Made by a program: the position numbers and the translations under genes. The notes under the pieces were generated by a model. That model saw nothing but the letters and a program-made list of their open reading frames with translations, had not been told where the DNA came from and did not search any database. A DNA stretch of 64,000 nucleotides from Hydrogenophaga sp040372165 (lineage in GTDB: Bacteria > Pseudomonadota > Gammaproteobacteria > Burkholderiales > Burkholderiaceae_C), in assembly GCF_040372165.1 (NCBI RefSeq), contig NZ_BAABWG010000002.1:496001-560000 (forward strand), in the 5' to 3' direction. Numbering within the stretch: the stretch's first letter is position 1; each line of letters begins with the position of its first letter. Of this stretch, positions 24,249 to 33,350 are shown piece by piece.

Positions 24249-25691
24249 ATGCTAGTCGATACCCAGCCCGCTACGCACCAGCCCGTCCCAGCCAGCCCGG
24301 AAGTCCGCGAGCAGTGGGTGGAGTCCCAGTTGATCGGCGTACTCATGGACAGTGCCATGCGGACCCTGGGCATTGCACTGGTGGGCATGCCGGTCATGGT
24401 GTACCTGCTGTGGGGCGAGGTCAGCGACGTGGCGCTGCTGATCTGGGTGGCCTGTGCCATCGGGGTGCTCTTGTATCGCTATCGCATCATCGGTGTGTAT
24501 CGCCTGCTGTTTGACAGCGTGGAAGGCCCGTCGCGGATTGTCTTCATCAATCGCTACAAGTGGACCTGGGCAGCAGTGGGGGTGTTCTGGGGTGCCACCA
24601 TCGGCTTGACGTTCAGGGAAGCGTCTTTGCCCACGCAGTATTTCTGTCTGCTGCTGGTCCTGGGCCATGGTCTGATGTCGCTCTCGTCCTTCACGGCCTA
24701 CATGCCGATTCTGAAGGTCTACGTCAACTCACTGGTGCTGTCCATGCTGGCGGGCCTGATCGTGGCGCTGGCCGAGAACTGGGGAGATGGCACGAACACG
24801 CGCCTGATCCTTTCCATGGTGTTGTTGCTCGCCGTGTACTGGTACATGTTGCTCAGCGCCGGGGTGCGCCTTTACGAAGTGCACCGCGCCAGCTACGAGC
24901 TCCAGTTTTCCAATCAGGAGCTCATCGACTCGCTGACGCAGCAGACGCGGGCATCACTTCGGGCTGTGGCGACCAAGAACCGTTTCCTTTCTTCCGCAGC
25001 GCATGATTTGCGGCAACCAGTGCATGCCTTGAGCCTGTATGCAGACTGGCTGGCCACCGAGCCAGAAATGGCGCGCGATATTTCGCCGCGAATCCTGCAA
25101 TCGACCCGGGCGATCAATGAGCTGTTTGACTCGTTGTTCGACCTCACGCGCATCGATGCCGGCAACTACAAGGTTCGCTTGCAAAACGTCGATGTCCAGC
25201 AACTGTTCACTGATCTGGTGATGCAGTTCGAGCCGGTGGCCGCCGCGAAGAACCTCAAGCTGCGCTCGCGCTCTCCCGAGCTGACCGTGTGGTCTGATCC
25301 TGTGGTGCTGCGGCGAATTCTGGGCAACCTCGTCTCCAATGCGCTGCGGCATACGCAAAATGGGGGTGTGCTGATCAGCGCACGTCGTCGAGACGACTTG
25401 TTGATGTTCGAGGTGTGGGATACCGGTGTGGGCATTGCGCGCCAGCACCAGCAAGCCATCTTCCAGGAGTTCTTCCGCGTGTCGCAGCATCAGGGCACGG
25501 AAGACAGCCTGGGCCTGGGCCTGACCATCGTGTCCAAGCTGGCAACGCTGATGGGCTATCAGCTGGCACTGAACTCGGAAGAAGGGCGTGGCAGTGTGTT
25601 TCGGGTCATTCTGCCGGCCTTCACGCAAGGGCCTCCACGCGAAGCCCTGCCTTCCATTCCGAACCCGATGAATGGAAAAAAGCCCACCTGA
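24249..25691 (+). CDS. Membrane sensor histidine kinase with five to six N-terminal helices
   Basis: This 480-residue kinase has a hydrophobic N-terminal half (residues about 35-210) with five or six membrane helices and very short loops. It lacks a large periplasmic domain and so probably senses within or at the membrane. The HisKA box holds His252 in SAAHDLRQPVHAL, and the HATPase domain shows NLVSNALRHT (N box), DTGVGIA and LGLGLTIV. There is no receiver domain. It converges with a LuxR-type response regulator gene at 25773-26366, the likely partner, although convergence rather than an operon makes this an inference. I do not recognise the sensor domain. Confidence 0.9.
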   Translation: MLVDTQPATHQPVPASPEVREQWVESQLIGVLMDSAMRTLGIALVGMPVMVYLLWGEVSDVALLIWVACAIGVLLYRYRIIGVYRLLFDSVEGPSRIVFINRYKWTWAAVGVFWGATIGLTFREASLPTQYFCLLLVLGHGLMSLSSFTAYMPILKVYVNSLVLSMLAGLIVALAENWGDGTNTRLILSMVLLLAVYWYMLLSAGVRLYEVHRASYELQFSNQELIDSLTQQTRASLRAVATKNRFLSSAAHDLRQPVHALSLYADWLATEPEMARDISPRILQSTRAINELFDSLFDLTRIDAGNYKVRLQNVDVQQLFTDLVMQFEPVAAAKNLKLRSRSPELTVWSDPVVLRRILGNLVSNALRHTQNGGVLISARRRDDLLMFEVWDTGVGIARQHQQAIFQEFFRVSQHQGTEDSLGLGLTIVSKLATLMGYQLALNSEEGRGSVFRVILPAFTQGPPREALPSIPNPMNGKKPT

Positions 25692-25708
25692 ATTGGTTCA
25701 GGCGGGCT
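25675..25708 (-). terminator. Intrinsic terminator of the LuxR-type regulator, overlapping the kinase stop codon
   Basis: The arms AGCCCACCTGAA and TTCAGGCGGGCT (12 bp, one mismatch, 4-base loop) occupy 25681-25708. On the minus strand the hairpin is followed by six T (25680-25675). It therefore ends the response regulator transcript. It also contains the last codons and stop (25689-25691) of the opposing kinase gene. Confidence 0.82.
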
Positions 25709-25772
25709 GATCTTGTTGAGCACAAGCGGCATCGACGGTGATCGACGCCTGCCGGTCAAGCAGCAGGAGGCG

Positions 25773-26366
25773 TCAGGGCTCCAGCAGCCCGGCAGTGCGT
25801 GCCAGGTGGCTGGCCTGAGACCGGCTCTTGACGTTGAGACGGCGGAACAGACGCCACAGGTGGACCTTCACTGTGTGCTCGCTGATCTGAAGCTCTTCGG
25901 CAATGTCGCGGTTGGACAAGCCGCGGTCCAGCATGACAAGCAATTGCTTTTGCCGCTTGGACAGCTTTTCCGGAACCGTTGGTGCGTTCTCGTCTTCCGG
26001 CTCGTCTGCCAGGAACTCCCGCAAGACCTTGCCGATCTGCGCAGCACCAGCAGACTTCTCCACATATGAGTCGGCGCCCGCCTCGCGAGCGAGATCCTCA
26101 TAGTCTGATGCGGGCGAAGCCGACAGAACAATGAGCGACGTGTCGGGCAGCATCTGGCGGATCTCGCGCACACCTGACACGCCATTGGTGTCAGGCAGCT
26201 TGAGGTCCAGACAGACGAGCTCGGGCTCGCCGTGTTCGGCAATGGCCTTGCTGACCGCGGCCAGCTTTTCCAGTTCCACGACCTGGGTGGAAGACCTGAG
26301 GCGACGAAGCAACATGACAACGGCTTCGCGCATCAGGGGGTGGTCATCAATAACAAAAATGCTCAT
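25773..26366 (-). CDS. Response regulator, NarL/LuxR family
   Basis: This 197-residue regulator has a receiver domain at residues 1-120 with acidic pair Asp7-Asp8 and phospho-acceptor Asp54 in VCLDLKLPDTNG; the conserved Lys is in SYVEKSAGA. A LuxR-type HTH at about 135-195 shows LSKRQKQLLVMLDRGLSNRDIAEEL and EHTVKVHLWRLFRRLNVKSR in sequence. It is the probable output partner of the convergent membrane kinase. Its own transcript ends at a hairpin inside the 3' end of that gene. Target genes are unknown. Confidence 0.94.
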   Translation of the reverse strand: MSIFVIDDHPLMREAVVMLLRRLRSSTQVVELEKLAAVSKAIAEHGEPELVCLDLKLPDTNGVSGVREIRQMLPDTSLIVLSASPASDYEDLAREAGADSYVEKSAGAAQIGKVLREFLADEPEDENAPTVPEKLSKRQKQLLVMLDRGLSNRDIAEELQISEHTVKVHLWRLFRRLNVKSRSQASHLARTAGLLEP

Positions 26367-26516
26367 GCTCTTTATGGTCCGTTAACGCTAGATAACCAAG
26401 CATATCGGCAAATGTAATACCTGACGATAGAGAAAAATACCGGTCTTGCAAGACTGTTCAACTCTTTGACAGCTTTGTCCACAAGGCGGAAATGCCGTCC
26501 ATCATGCGGTTGTACG

Positions 26517-27815
26517 TCATTCTTCTTCCGAAAAAATCGCCAAGGTAGCGGATACGTTTTCCTCAGAGGTATCCAGCGTAACTTTTTCGCTCATCGCTGC
26601 CAAGGCCGTTGATCCGAGCGTTTTCAGGTCGCGAATGTGGCCGGCAGCCTCTTTGGGGTCAGAAAAACCGGTACTGTGCAGAACCAAATCGCCGCTGGCG
26701 GTGGTCAGCTTGAAATAGAAAAGCCCGTCTTTCTCACGGTACTGCTTGAACGTCGGCATGGCGCTTCTGGTTTTCTTTTTGTCGCTGTCCTGACCAACGC
26801 TCAGATCGGACAGGGCCCGGATACCGACCGCGTGGCGCACACGCTGAGTGAAAGGGCCACTGATGGCGCGTGCTTTGCGGGCGCCCGCCAGCAGGATGTC
26901 CTCGATGTCTGCGGGGCGCTTCATCAATTCGTCATAGCGTTCGCGCATGGGCGCAATTTCCTGATTGAGGCGGGCAAACAGCTTGTCCTTGACCTCACCC
27001 CATCCGATGCCTTCCGCATACGCCTGTGCCAGCGCAGCGGTTTCCTCAGCGCTTGCAAAGGCCTGATAGAGCTGGAACAGCGCCGAGCCTTCCGTGTCTT
27101 TGGTCTCTCCTGGCGCACGCGAGTCTGTGACGATGCCCATGATGAGCTTGCGCAATTGCGACTCCGGCACGAACAGGGGTATCGTGTTGTCATAGCTCTT
27201 GCTCATCTTGCGACCGTCCAGACCGGGCAGCGTGGCCACATGTTCTTCCACCAGGGCTTCGGGCAGCGTGAAATGCTCACCATACAAATGGTTGAAGCTC
27301 GACGCCATGTCGCGCGCCATTTCGATGTGCTGGATCTGATCGCGGCCCACCGGCACTTCATGTGCATTGAACATCAGGATGTCAGCTGCCATGAGGACCG
27401 GGTACATGAACAGCCCAGCGGTCACTCCAGTGTCCGTGTCCTCGCCGGCAGCGGTGTTCTTGTCGACAGCCGCCTTGTAGGCGTGAGCACGATTGAGCAA
27501 GCCCTTGCCGGTGATACAGGTGAGGAACCAGGTCAGCTCCGGAATCTCCGGGATGTCCGACTGGCGATAGAACGTCACTTGCTCCGGGTCGAGCCCGCAT
27601 GCAATCCAGGTGGCTGCAATTTCCTGGGTGGAGCGCTGTACACGCAGTGGATCCCCTGTCTTGATCAGGGCGTGGTAGTCGGCCAGAAAGTAGTAGCTGT
27701 CGACATCGGCCAGTTTGCTGGCACGAACGGTGGGGCGCACGGCGCCCACATAGTTGCCCAGGTGAGGAGTGCCGGAGGTGGTGATGCCGGTCAAAACACG
27801 CTTTTTGGTGGTCAT
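26517..27815 (-). CDS. trpS: Tryptophan--tRNA ligase with C-terminal DUF1508/YegP-like extension
   Basis: This class I synthetase has 432 residues, about 100 longer than E. coli TrpS. The start is the ATG at 27815 (MTTKKRVLTG); upstream codons in frame lack family similarity. The HIGH-type motif is TSGTPHLGNYVG and the KMSKS motif is GRKMSKSYDN. After the anticodon-binding helices (to about residue 335) comes a small module at about 353-401 (TFKQYREKDGLFYFKLTTAS and the following GDLVLHSTGF) that reads like a YegP/DUF1508 repeat. The C-terminus is acidic. It charges tRNA-Trp; the added module may aid RNA binding, which is inference. Confidence 0.95.
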   Translation of the reverse strand: MTTKKRVLTGITTSGTPHLGNYVGAVRPTVRASKLADVDSYYFLADYHALIKTGDPLRVQRSTQEIAATWIACGLDPEQVTFYRQSDIPEIPELTWFLTCITGKGLLNRAHAYKAAVDKNTAAGEDTDTGVTAGLFMYPVLMAADILMFNAHEVPVGRDQIQHIEMARDMASSFNHLYGEHFTLPEALVEEHVATLPGLDGRKMSKSYDNTIPLFVPESQLRKLIMGIVTDSRAPGETKDTEGSALFQLYQAFASAEETAALAQAYAEGIGWGEVKDKLFARLNQEIAPMRERYDELMKRPADIEDILLAGARKARAISGPFTQRVRHAVGIRALSDLSVGQDSDKKKTRSAMPTFKQYREKDGLFYFKLTTASGDLVLHSTGFSDPKEAAGHIRDLKTLGSTALAAMSEKVTLDTSEENVSATLAIFSEEE

Positions 27816-27876
27816 GTCGAAGTGGAGAGCTTGAGCAATTGGTGTGTAGAGGCGATGGCGGGCTTTTCGCTGAAGC

Positions 27877-28545
27877 TCAGCCAAACAGCCATTGCAAGGG
27901 GGCTGTGAGCAGCAGCAGCATCTGCTGGGCGAGTCCGATCAAGGGTAGGAGCCACCACTGGGCGAGGATGCCCGTGTACAGAAGCGCAATCACGATGAAA
28001 AAGCCATAAGGCTCGATTCGTGCCAATCCCACAGCAGGACCCGGCGGGAGAAGTCCCACCAGGACGCGCCCACCGTCCAGCGGAGGCAGAGGGAACAGGT
28101 TGAGGGCGAACAGCACCAGATTGACGATCACGCCCGCTTCGCAAACCTTGAAGAAAAAGGGCTCGCTCAGCCCGACGCCTGAAAGCACGATGGCAGCCAT
28201 CAGCCAGGCCAGGGCCTGAGCGAGGTTCGACATGGGGCCGGCCAAAGCGACCCACATCATGTCGCGGCGAGGGTTGCGCAGTTTCGACATTTGAACCGGG
28301 ACGGGCTTGGCATAGCCGAACACGAACGCGCCCTTGGTCAGGAACAGTAGCAACAGTGGCATCACGACCGTGCCGATCGGGTCGATGTGCTTGAAAGGGT
28401 TGAGCGAGATGCGCCCAAGCATCTCGGCAGTGGGATCGCCCAGATGGCGAGCTGCGTATCCGTGCGCCGCCTCATGAATGGTGATGGCGAACAGGACGGG
28501 AATGGCGTAGACCGTGATGGTCTGAACAATGCTGGCGAGATCCAT
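27877..28545 (-). CDS. Site-2 protease family (M50) membrane metalloprotease
   Basis: This 222-residue integral membrane protein has about six helices. Zinc ligands are the HEAAH motif near residue 24 (ITIHEAAHGYAARHLGDPTA) and the third-ligand region LPPLDGGRVL later in the chain. This is the compact, PDZ-free M50 type, common beside trpS in betaproteobacteria. Intramembrane proteolysis of a regulator or removal of signal-peptide remnants is known for the superfamily; the substrate here is unknown. It sits upstream of trpS in the same direction (61 bp gap). Confidence 0.93.
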   Translation of the reverse strand: MDLASIVQTITVYAIPVLFAITIHEAAHGYAARHLGDPTAEMLGRISLNPFKHIDPIGTVVMPLLLLFLTKGAFVFGYAKPVPVQMSKLRNPRRDMMWVALAGPMSNLAQALAWLMAAIVLSGVGLSEPFFFKVCEAGVIVNLVLFALNLFPLPPLDGGRVLVGLLPPGPAVGLARIEPYGFFIVIALLYTGILAQWWLLPLIGLAQQMLLLLTAPLQWLFG

Positions 28546-28605
28546 GAGAGAGAGCGCTAATCAGACGGCAGAGAAGACTATTGTCCCTGATTGGCCGCGA
28601 CTGGC

Positions 28606-29244
28606 TCATGCAAGACCCAGATCCTCCGGTGAGCCGCCACCGCGGCGGATGATCTCAGGCTCGTCCCCATGCCCCATGGGGGTCAGATCCACCACCGTGG
28701 TGGGCGCCAGACTGCAAGCTCCTGCGTCGATGACAGCGGCCAGCTCATGCTCAAAGCGGTCACGAATCTCAGCGGCGTCGTTCAGCGGGTCGCTCTCGTC
28801 AGGCGGAATGAGGGTCGTGGCCAGCAAAGGAGCCCCGTGCGCCTCCAGCAAGGCCAGTGTGACCCTGTGGTCGGGCACGCGCAAACCCACGGTCTTGCGT
28901 GATGGGTGGCTTACCCGGCGAGGCACTTCCTTGGATGCTTCAAGGATGAACGTGTACTGACCCGGCGTGGCCAGCTTGAGCAAGCGGTATTGTCGGTTGT
29001 CGACTTTGGCGTAGCTCGACAGTTCACTCAGGTCACGGCACAACAACGTGAGGTGGTGTTTCTGATCCATGCCCCGTATGCGTCGCAAATTATCGGCCGC
29101 AGCTTTGTCATCCAGGTGGCAGACCAGCGCATAGCTCGAGTCTGTCGGAACAGCCACGATCCCTCCGCGCTGCAGCAGCTGGGCTGCTTGCGACATGAGC
29201 CGTGCCTGAGGGTTCTCGGGGTGAACTTCAAAGAACTGGGACAT
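28606..29244 (-). CDS. YciO-type Sua5/YrdC family protein (threonylcarbamoyl-AMP synthase-like)
   Basis: This 212-residue YrdC-fold protein has the start MSQFFEVHPENPQ and segments AQLLQRGGIVAVPTDSSYAL, KHHLTLLCRDLSELS and PGQYTFILEASKEVP that match the YciO branch. YrdC/Sua5 proteins make threonylcarbamoyl-AMP for the t6A modification of ANN-decoding tRNAs. YciO has weak activity in E. coli and its real role is unsettled, so this is probably not the main TsaC. It lies between the PHP phosphatase and the M50 protease genes, all on the minus strand, a conserved neighbourhood. Confidence 0.9.
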   Translation of the reverse strand: MSQFFEVHPENPQARLMSQAAQLLQRGGIVAVPTDSSYALVCHLDDKAAADNLRRIRGMDQKHHLTLLCRDLSELSSYAKVDNRQYRLLKLATPGQYTFILEASKEVPRRVSHPSRKTVGLRVPDHRVTLALLEAHGAPLLATTLIPPDESDPLNDAAEIRDRFEHELAAVIDAGACSLAPTTVVDLTPMGHGDEPEIIRRGGGSPEDLGLA

Positions 29245-29299
29245 GCGTCAGGGATAAGGGAAGAAGGATGAGGGGCCGAGCATCACAAGGTCGATCGCA

Positions 29300-30154
29300 T
29301 CAGTGCATCTTGTCTTCCAGCCGCTCCCAGATGGGCGTGACTTTCGCGGGCAGTTCCGGGAGGCTGCCCAGATCACACCGGCTCTCTTCCGGGCTGTGGA
29401 AATCGCAGCCACGCGAGGCGTACAGGTCAAATTCGCGGCAGAACTCTGCGTATTTGACAACCTCGCTGGCATTGTGAGCGCTTGTCTGCACCTCAACGCC
29501 TGCGCCGCCGAGCGCCTTGAATTCGGTGAAGAGGGCGTACTCCTCATTGGCGGTAAAGCTGTAGCGGGCAGGGTGCGCGATGACGGCCAGTCCTCCTGCT
29601 CCGTGAATCCAGTCCAGCGCATCGGACAGTTTGGCCCACCGATGCGGCACGAAGCCAGGCTTGCCGTCTGCCAGGTATTTGCGGAACACCTCGTTGGTGT
29701 CGCTGCAATGGCCGGCTTCGACGATGTACCGGGCGAAGTGGGTCCGGGAGATCAGCTCCATGTTGTCGACATACTTGAGCGCACCCTCGAAAGCGCCGGG
29801 AATACCCACTTTGGCCAGCTCCTCCGCCATTTCGCGCGCGCGAGCTTCACGGCCGCCTCGTGTCCCCTTGAGCCCGGCCACGAGTCTTTCGTTGTGGTGA
29901 TCGAACCCCAGACCAACGATATGCACTGTTACCCCGGCAAAGGTCACCGAGATTTCGGTTCCTGTGAGGTATCGCATACTGTGGCTCTGTGCTGCGGTGA
30001 TGGCCCGGTCCTGACCGCCCACTTCATCGTGGTCGGTCAGGGCCCAAAGCTGGACGCCATTGGCTTTGGCGCGGGCAGCCAGCTCCTCTGGTGTCAGGGT
30101 GCCATCGGAGACCACGGAGTGGCAATGCAGGTCGGCGTTCAATGTACGGCTCAT
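29300..30154 (-). CDS. PHP-domain phosphoesterase, RNase AM (YciV/TrpH) type
   Basis: This 284-residue metal-dependent phosphatase of the polymerase and histidinol phosphatase family has metal ligands in DLHCHSVVSDG, ALTDHDEVGG and RGCDFHSPEE, with a further His in VIAHPARY. Members hydrolyse 3',5'-nucleoside bisphosphates and trim RNA 5' ends, including rRNA. The length and motif order match E. coli YciV (Rnm). It is the most upstream gene of the yciV-yciO-M50-trpS group and has its own promoter region in the gap before ppc (30155-30287). Confidence 0.92.
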   Translation of the reverse strand: MSRTLNADLHCHSVVSDGTLTPEELAARAKANGVQLWALTDHDEVGGQDRAITAAQSHSMRYLTGTEISVTFAGVTVHIVGLGFDHHNERLVAGLKGTRGGREARAREMAEELAKVGIPGAFEGALKYVDNMELISRTHFARYIVEAGHCSDTNEVFRKYLADGKPGFVPHRWAKLSDALDWIHGAGGLAVIAHPARYSFTANEEYALFTEFKALGGAGVEVQTSAHNASEVVKYAEFCREFDLYASRGCDFHSPEESRCDLGSLPELPAKVTPIWERLEDKMH

Positions 30155-30220
30155 GACGCCATTTTAGGTGCCCGGTGCACCTTCGCGCGTCACAGCGGGA
30201 GACTGCGCCTGCAGTAGGGG

Positions 30221-30274
30221 TAAAGAAGGCCCCCCTCACCCAGGGCACGGCAGCCCTTTACTGGGAGGAGCCTT
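30221..30274 (-). terminator. Possible terminator downstream of ppc
   Basis: Imperfect long stem: AAGGCCCCCC...CACCCAG (30226-30243) against CTGGGAGGAGCCTT (30261-30274). On the minus strand it is followed by TCTTTA. The T-tract is short and the stem has internal loops, so support is moderate. The rest of the 133-bp gap holds nothing else I can name. Confidence 0.35.
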
Positions 30275-30287
30275 CGGTCTGCGGTCG

Positions 30288-33173
30288 TCAGCCCGTATTG
30301 CGAATACCGGCCGCGATGCCATTGATTGAAATGTGGAGGCCGCGCCGCACCTTGTCAGTGCGGTCTGCCTTGCTGGCGCCTGCCCGGTAGCGACGGATCA
30401 GCTCCACTTGCAGGTGGTGCAGCGGATCGATGTAGGGGAAGCGGTGGCGAATCGAGCGCTGCAATGCAGCGTTGTTGGCCAGGCGCTGGCGGTCACCCGT
30501 GATCAGTTGCAAGGCCTGTCCGGTACGGTGCCATTCTTCCTCGATGGCGGTGAACACCTGCTTGCGCAGGCGACTGTCCTCCACCAGTTCCGCATAGCGC
30601 GAGGCCAGAGCCAGGTCACTCTTGGCCATCACCATGTCCATGTTGGAGAGCAGGGTGCGGAAGAACGGCCACTGCTTGGCCATGCGCTGGAGCAGTTGTT
30701 TGCGACGGGCCACCCCTTGGCGGCCTTCCATGTTCAGGAACTCGTGTACCGCCGTGCCGAACCCGTACCAGCCGGGCAGCGTCAGTCGACACTGCCCCCA
30801 ACTGAATCCCCAGGGAATGGCACGCAGGTCTTCGATGTTTTGCCCGGGTTTGCGCGAGGCAGGTCGAGAGCCAATGTTCAACTCGGCGATCTCCCTGATC
30901 GGTGTGGCGGAGAAAAAATATTCGCCGAATCGAGGGGTTTCATAGACCAGCGCACGGTAGGCAGCCATGCTCATGCGCGAGAGGGACTCTGCCGCTTCCA
31001 TGAAGCTTGCAGGTGCATCGGTGGTTGGTTGGAGCAGTGTCGATTCCAGCGTGGCGGCCACCAGTGTCTCCAGGTTGCGCCGTCCGATGTCAGGGTTGGC
31101 GTATTTGGAGCCAATCACTTCCCCCTGCTCGGTCAGGCGGATCTGCCCGCGCACTGTGCCCGGAGGCTGCGCCAGAATGGCGTCATAGCTGGGTCCGCCC
31201 CCTCGGCCGACAGTGCCGCCCCGGCCATGGAACAACCTCAGTCGCAGCTGACGGTGGGAAGACACGACTTTGGCCTTGCCGCCCCTGGCGCGTTTGGCGG
31301 GCTTCGCTGCCTGGTTCAACTCGTCGAACAGGGCGACCAGCGCCGTTTCAGCCTGGTACAGCTCCCAGTTGCTGGTGAAGATGCCGCCATCCTTGTTGCT
31401 GTCCGAGTAGCCGAGCATGATGTCCTGCTCGCAGTAACCATCGGCTTGGCTGGCATCGATCATCGCGCGAACGCCGGGCAATGCGTAGAAGTCGCGCATG
31501 ATGGGGGCCGCATTGCGCAAGTCCTCGATGGTTTCGAAGAGCGGCACCACAATCAGGTCGCATTGGGCCTTTTCGCCCAGCACACCGGTGAACAGGCCGG
31601 CCTCCTTTTGCAGGACCAGCACTTCCAGCAGGTCACTGACCGCTTCGGTGTGGCTGATGATGCTGTGGCGGATCATCTGTTCACCGTATTGCTGCCGACC
31701 CACGCGAGCCTGCTCAAAGATGGCCAGTTCACTCTTGAGGTGATCGGAATACCCGGCGCCAGGAATACGCAATGGGCGGGCATCGCGCAGTTGATCGAGC
31801 AGCAGTTCGCGCTTGGCGTCTTCGTCGAGTGCGCTGTAGTCGGCCTCGATCCGGGCCTTGGCCAGCAACTCGGCCACCACTGCCTCGTGCTTGTCCGAGC
31901 TTTGGCGCAAATCCAGCGTTGCAAGGTGAAATCCAAAGACCTCGATGGCGCGCATCAACGGACGCAGGCGGATACGCGTCAATGCAGCGCCGTGATTGAG
32001 GCGCAATGAGCCGTCGATGACCTTGAGGTCGGCGAGGAACTGCGCAGCAGAGCTGTATGGGTCCTGGGGCGCCACCGCATGCCTGGCGGCCTCTGTGCCT
32101 GTCAGTGTCTGCAAGGTGGCCGCCAGGCGAGCGTAGATGCCTGTGAGGGCCAGCCGGTAGGGCTCGTCCTGTCGGTGTGCATTGGTGTCTGGAGAGCGGT
32201 CTGCCAGGGCTTGCATGGCCTTGTCGACCTTGACCAGGGTTGCCGACATGGACAGTTCGGCGCCCAGCTGGTGGACTTCACGCAGGTAGTGCCTGAGCAC
32301 CACTTCTGCCTGACTGCGCATGGCTTGCTTGAGCGTGGCCGCATCCACAAAGGGGTTGCCGTCACGGTCACCGCCAATCCACTGCCCCATGCGCAGAAAC
32401 GGCGCAACATGCACTGTGTCGTCATGGCGCGTCGCGCCGGGCGTCAGGGCTGCTTCCAGATCGCCATACAGGCGCGGAATCTGCGTCAGGAAGGTGGATT
32501 CGTAGTAGCTCAGCGAGTTCTCGATTTCGTCTGAAACGGTGAGCTTGGTGAAGCGAAGCAGGCGCGTCTGCCAAAGCTGCGTCACACGGGCGCGGATAAG
32601 CGACTCGTTGTCCGATTTTTCCGCGGGCACCAGCTGGTCGCGTTGAGCCAGCAAATGCGCGATGTCGCGCTCGGCATCCAGGATGCTCTTTCGCTGAACT
32701 TCGGTGGGGTGTGCTGTCAGAACCGGCGATACGTGACTGTGGGCCAGCGCTTCAATGACCGCAGCAGGCCGGATGCGAGCCTCTTTCAAGCGCTGCAAGG
32801 TCATGGCCAGACTGCCTTCCTGTACGTGACCTTCGCGTGCATGGTGGGCTCGCCGCCGGATGTGATGGCGGTCTTCTGCCAGGTTGGCCAGGTGACTGAA
32901 GTAGGTGAAGGCGCGAATCACGCTGACGGTCTGCTCACCGCTCAGCCGTTTCAGAAGCGCCTTGAGGTTGCGGTCGGCTTGCCGGTCGTCGTGCCGGCGA
33001 AAGGCCACCGAGAGGCGTCGAACCTGTTCGATCAGTTCATACGCTTCTCGGCCTTCCTGTTCGCGAATGACGTCGCCCAGGATTTTGCCCAGCAAACGGA
33101 TGTCGTCGATCAGGGGTTGGTCTTTTTCGTTGCTTCGCTTGGATGCGGATTTCGCAGGTGTTTTGTTGGCCAT
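30288..33173 (-). CDS. ppc: Phosphoenolpyruvate carboxylase
   Basis: This 961-residue anaplerotic enzyme converts PEP + HCO3- to oxaloacetate. The ATG at 33173 (MANKTPAKSASKRS) gives a basic N-terminal tail before the core IDDIRLLGKILGDVI. The active-site His lies in VLTAHPTEVQRKSI. The second active-site signature is MLGYSDSNKDGG, and the catalytic Gly-rich loop is FHGRGGTVGRGGGP. The C-terminus ends NTG, as in most bacterial enzymes. The length is slightly above E. coli (883). It is divergent from hemC across 177 bp. Confidence 0.98.
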   Translation of the reverse strand: MANKTPAKSASKRSNEKDQPLIDDIRLLGKILGDVIREQEGREAYELIEQVRRLSVAFRRHDDRQADRNLKALLKRLSGEQTVSVIRAFTYFSHLANLAEDRHHIRRRAHHAREGHVQEGSLAMTLQRLKEARIRPAAVIEALAHSHVSPVLTAHPTEVQRKSILDAERDIAHLLAQRDQLVPAEKSDNESLIRARVTQLWQTRLLRFTKLTVSDEIENSLSYYESTFLTQIPRLYGDLEAALTPGATRHDDTVHVAPFLRMGQWIGGDRDGNPFVDAATLKQAMRSQAEVVLRHYLREVHQLGAELSMSATLVKVDKAMQALADRSPDTNAHRQDEPYRLALTGIYARLAATLQTLTGTEAARHAVAPQDPYSSAAQFLADLKVIDGSLRLNHGAALTRIRLRPLMRAIEVFGFHLATLDLRQSSDKHEAVVAELLAKARIEADYSALDEDAKRELLLDQLRDARPLRIPGAGYSDHLKSELAIFEQARVGRQQYGEQMIRHSIISHTEAVSDLLEVLVLQKEAGLFTGVLGEKAQCDLIVVPLFETIEDLRNAAPIMRDFYALPGVRAMIDASQADGYCEQDIMLGYSDSNKDGGIFTSNWELYQAETALVALFDELNQAAKPAKRARGGKAKVVSSHRQLRLRLFHGRGGTVGRGGGPSYDAILAQPPGTVRGQIRLTEQGEVIGSKYANPDIGRRNLETLVAATLESTLLQPTTDAPASFMEAAESLSRMSMAAYRALVYETPRFGEYFFSATPIREIAELNIGSRPASRKPGQNIEDLRAIPWGFSWGQCRLTLPGWYGFGTAVHEFLNMEGRQGVARRKQLLQRMAKQWPFFRTLLSNMDMVMAKSDLALASRYAELVEDSRLRKQVFTAIEEEWHRTGQALQLITGDRQRLANNAALQRSIRHRFPYIDPLHHLQVELIRRYRAGASKADRTDKVRRGLHISINGIAAGIRNTG

Positions 33174-33350
33174 TCGGTCTTCGATCCGGACAAGGGGCAG
33201 TCGGTTGCAATCAAAAGTGACGCGCAAGTTACACGAGGGTATCCCATGCTAGCATCGATGGTTGCCGGCAAGAGGTATGCCAAGGCGCATTCGCCGGTAC
33301 ATTCTTGCTCTTGCTTCGGTCTCTATTGTTCCATTGAAAGATTTGCCACT

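Noticed and set aside
32643..33350. Long upstream extension of the hemC frame
   Set aside because: It runs antisense through the 5' part of ppc, while the hemC family begins at the GTG near 33351.
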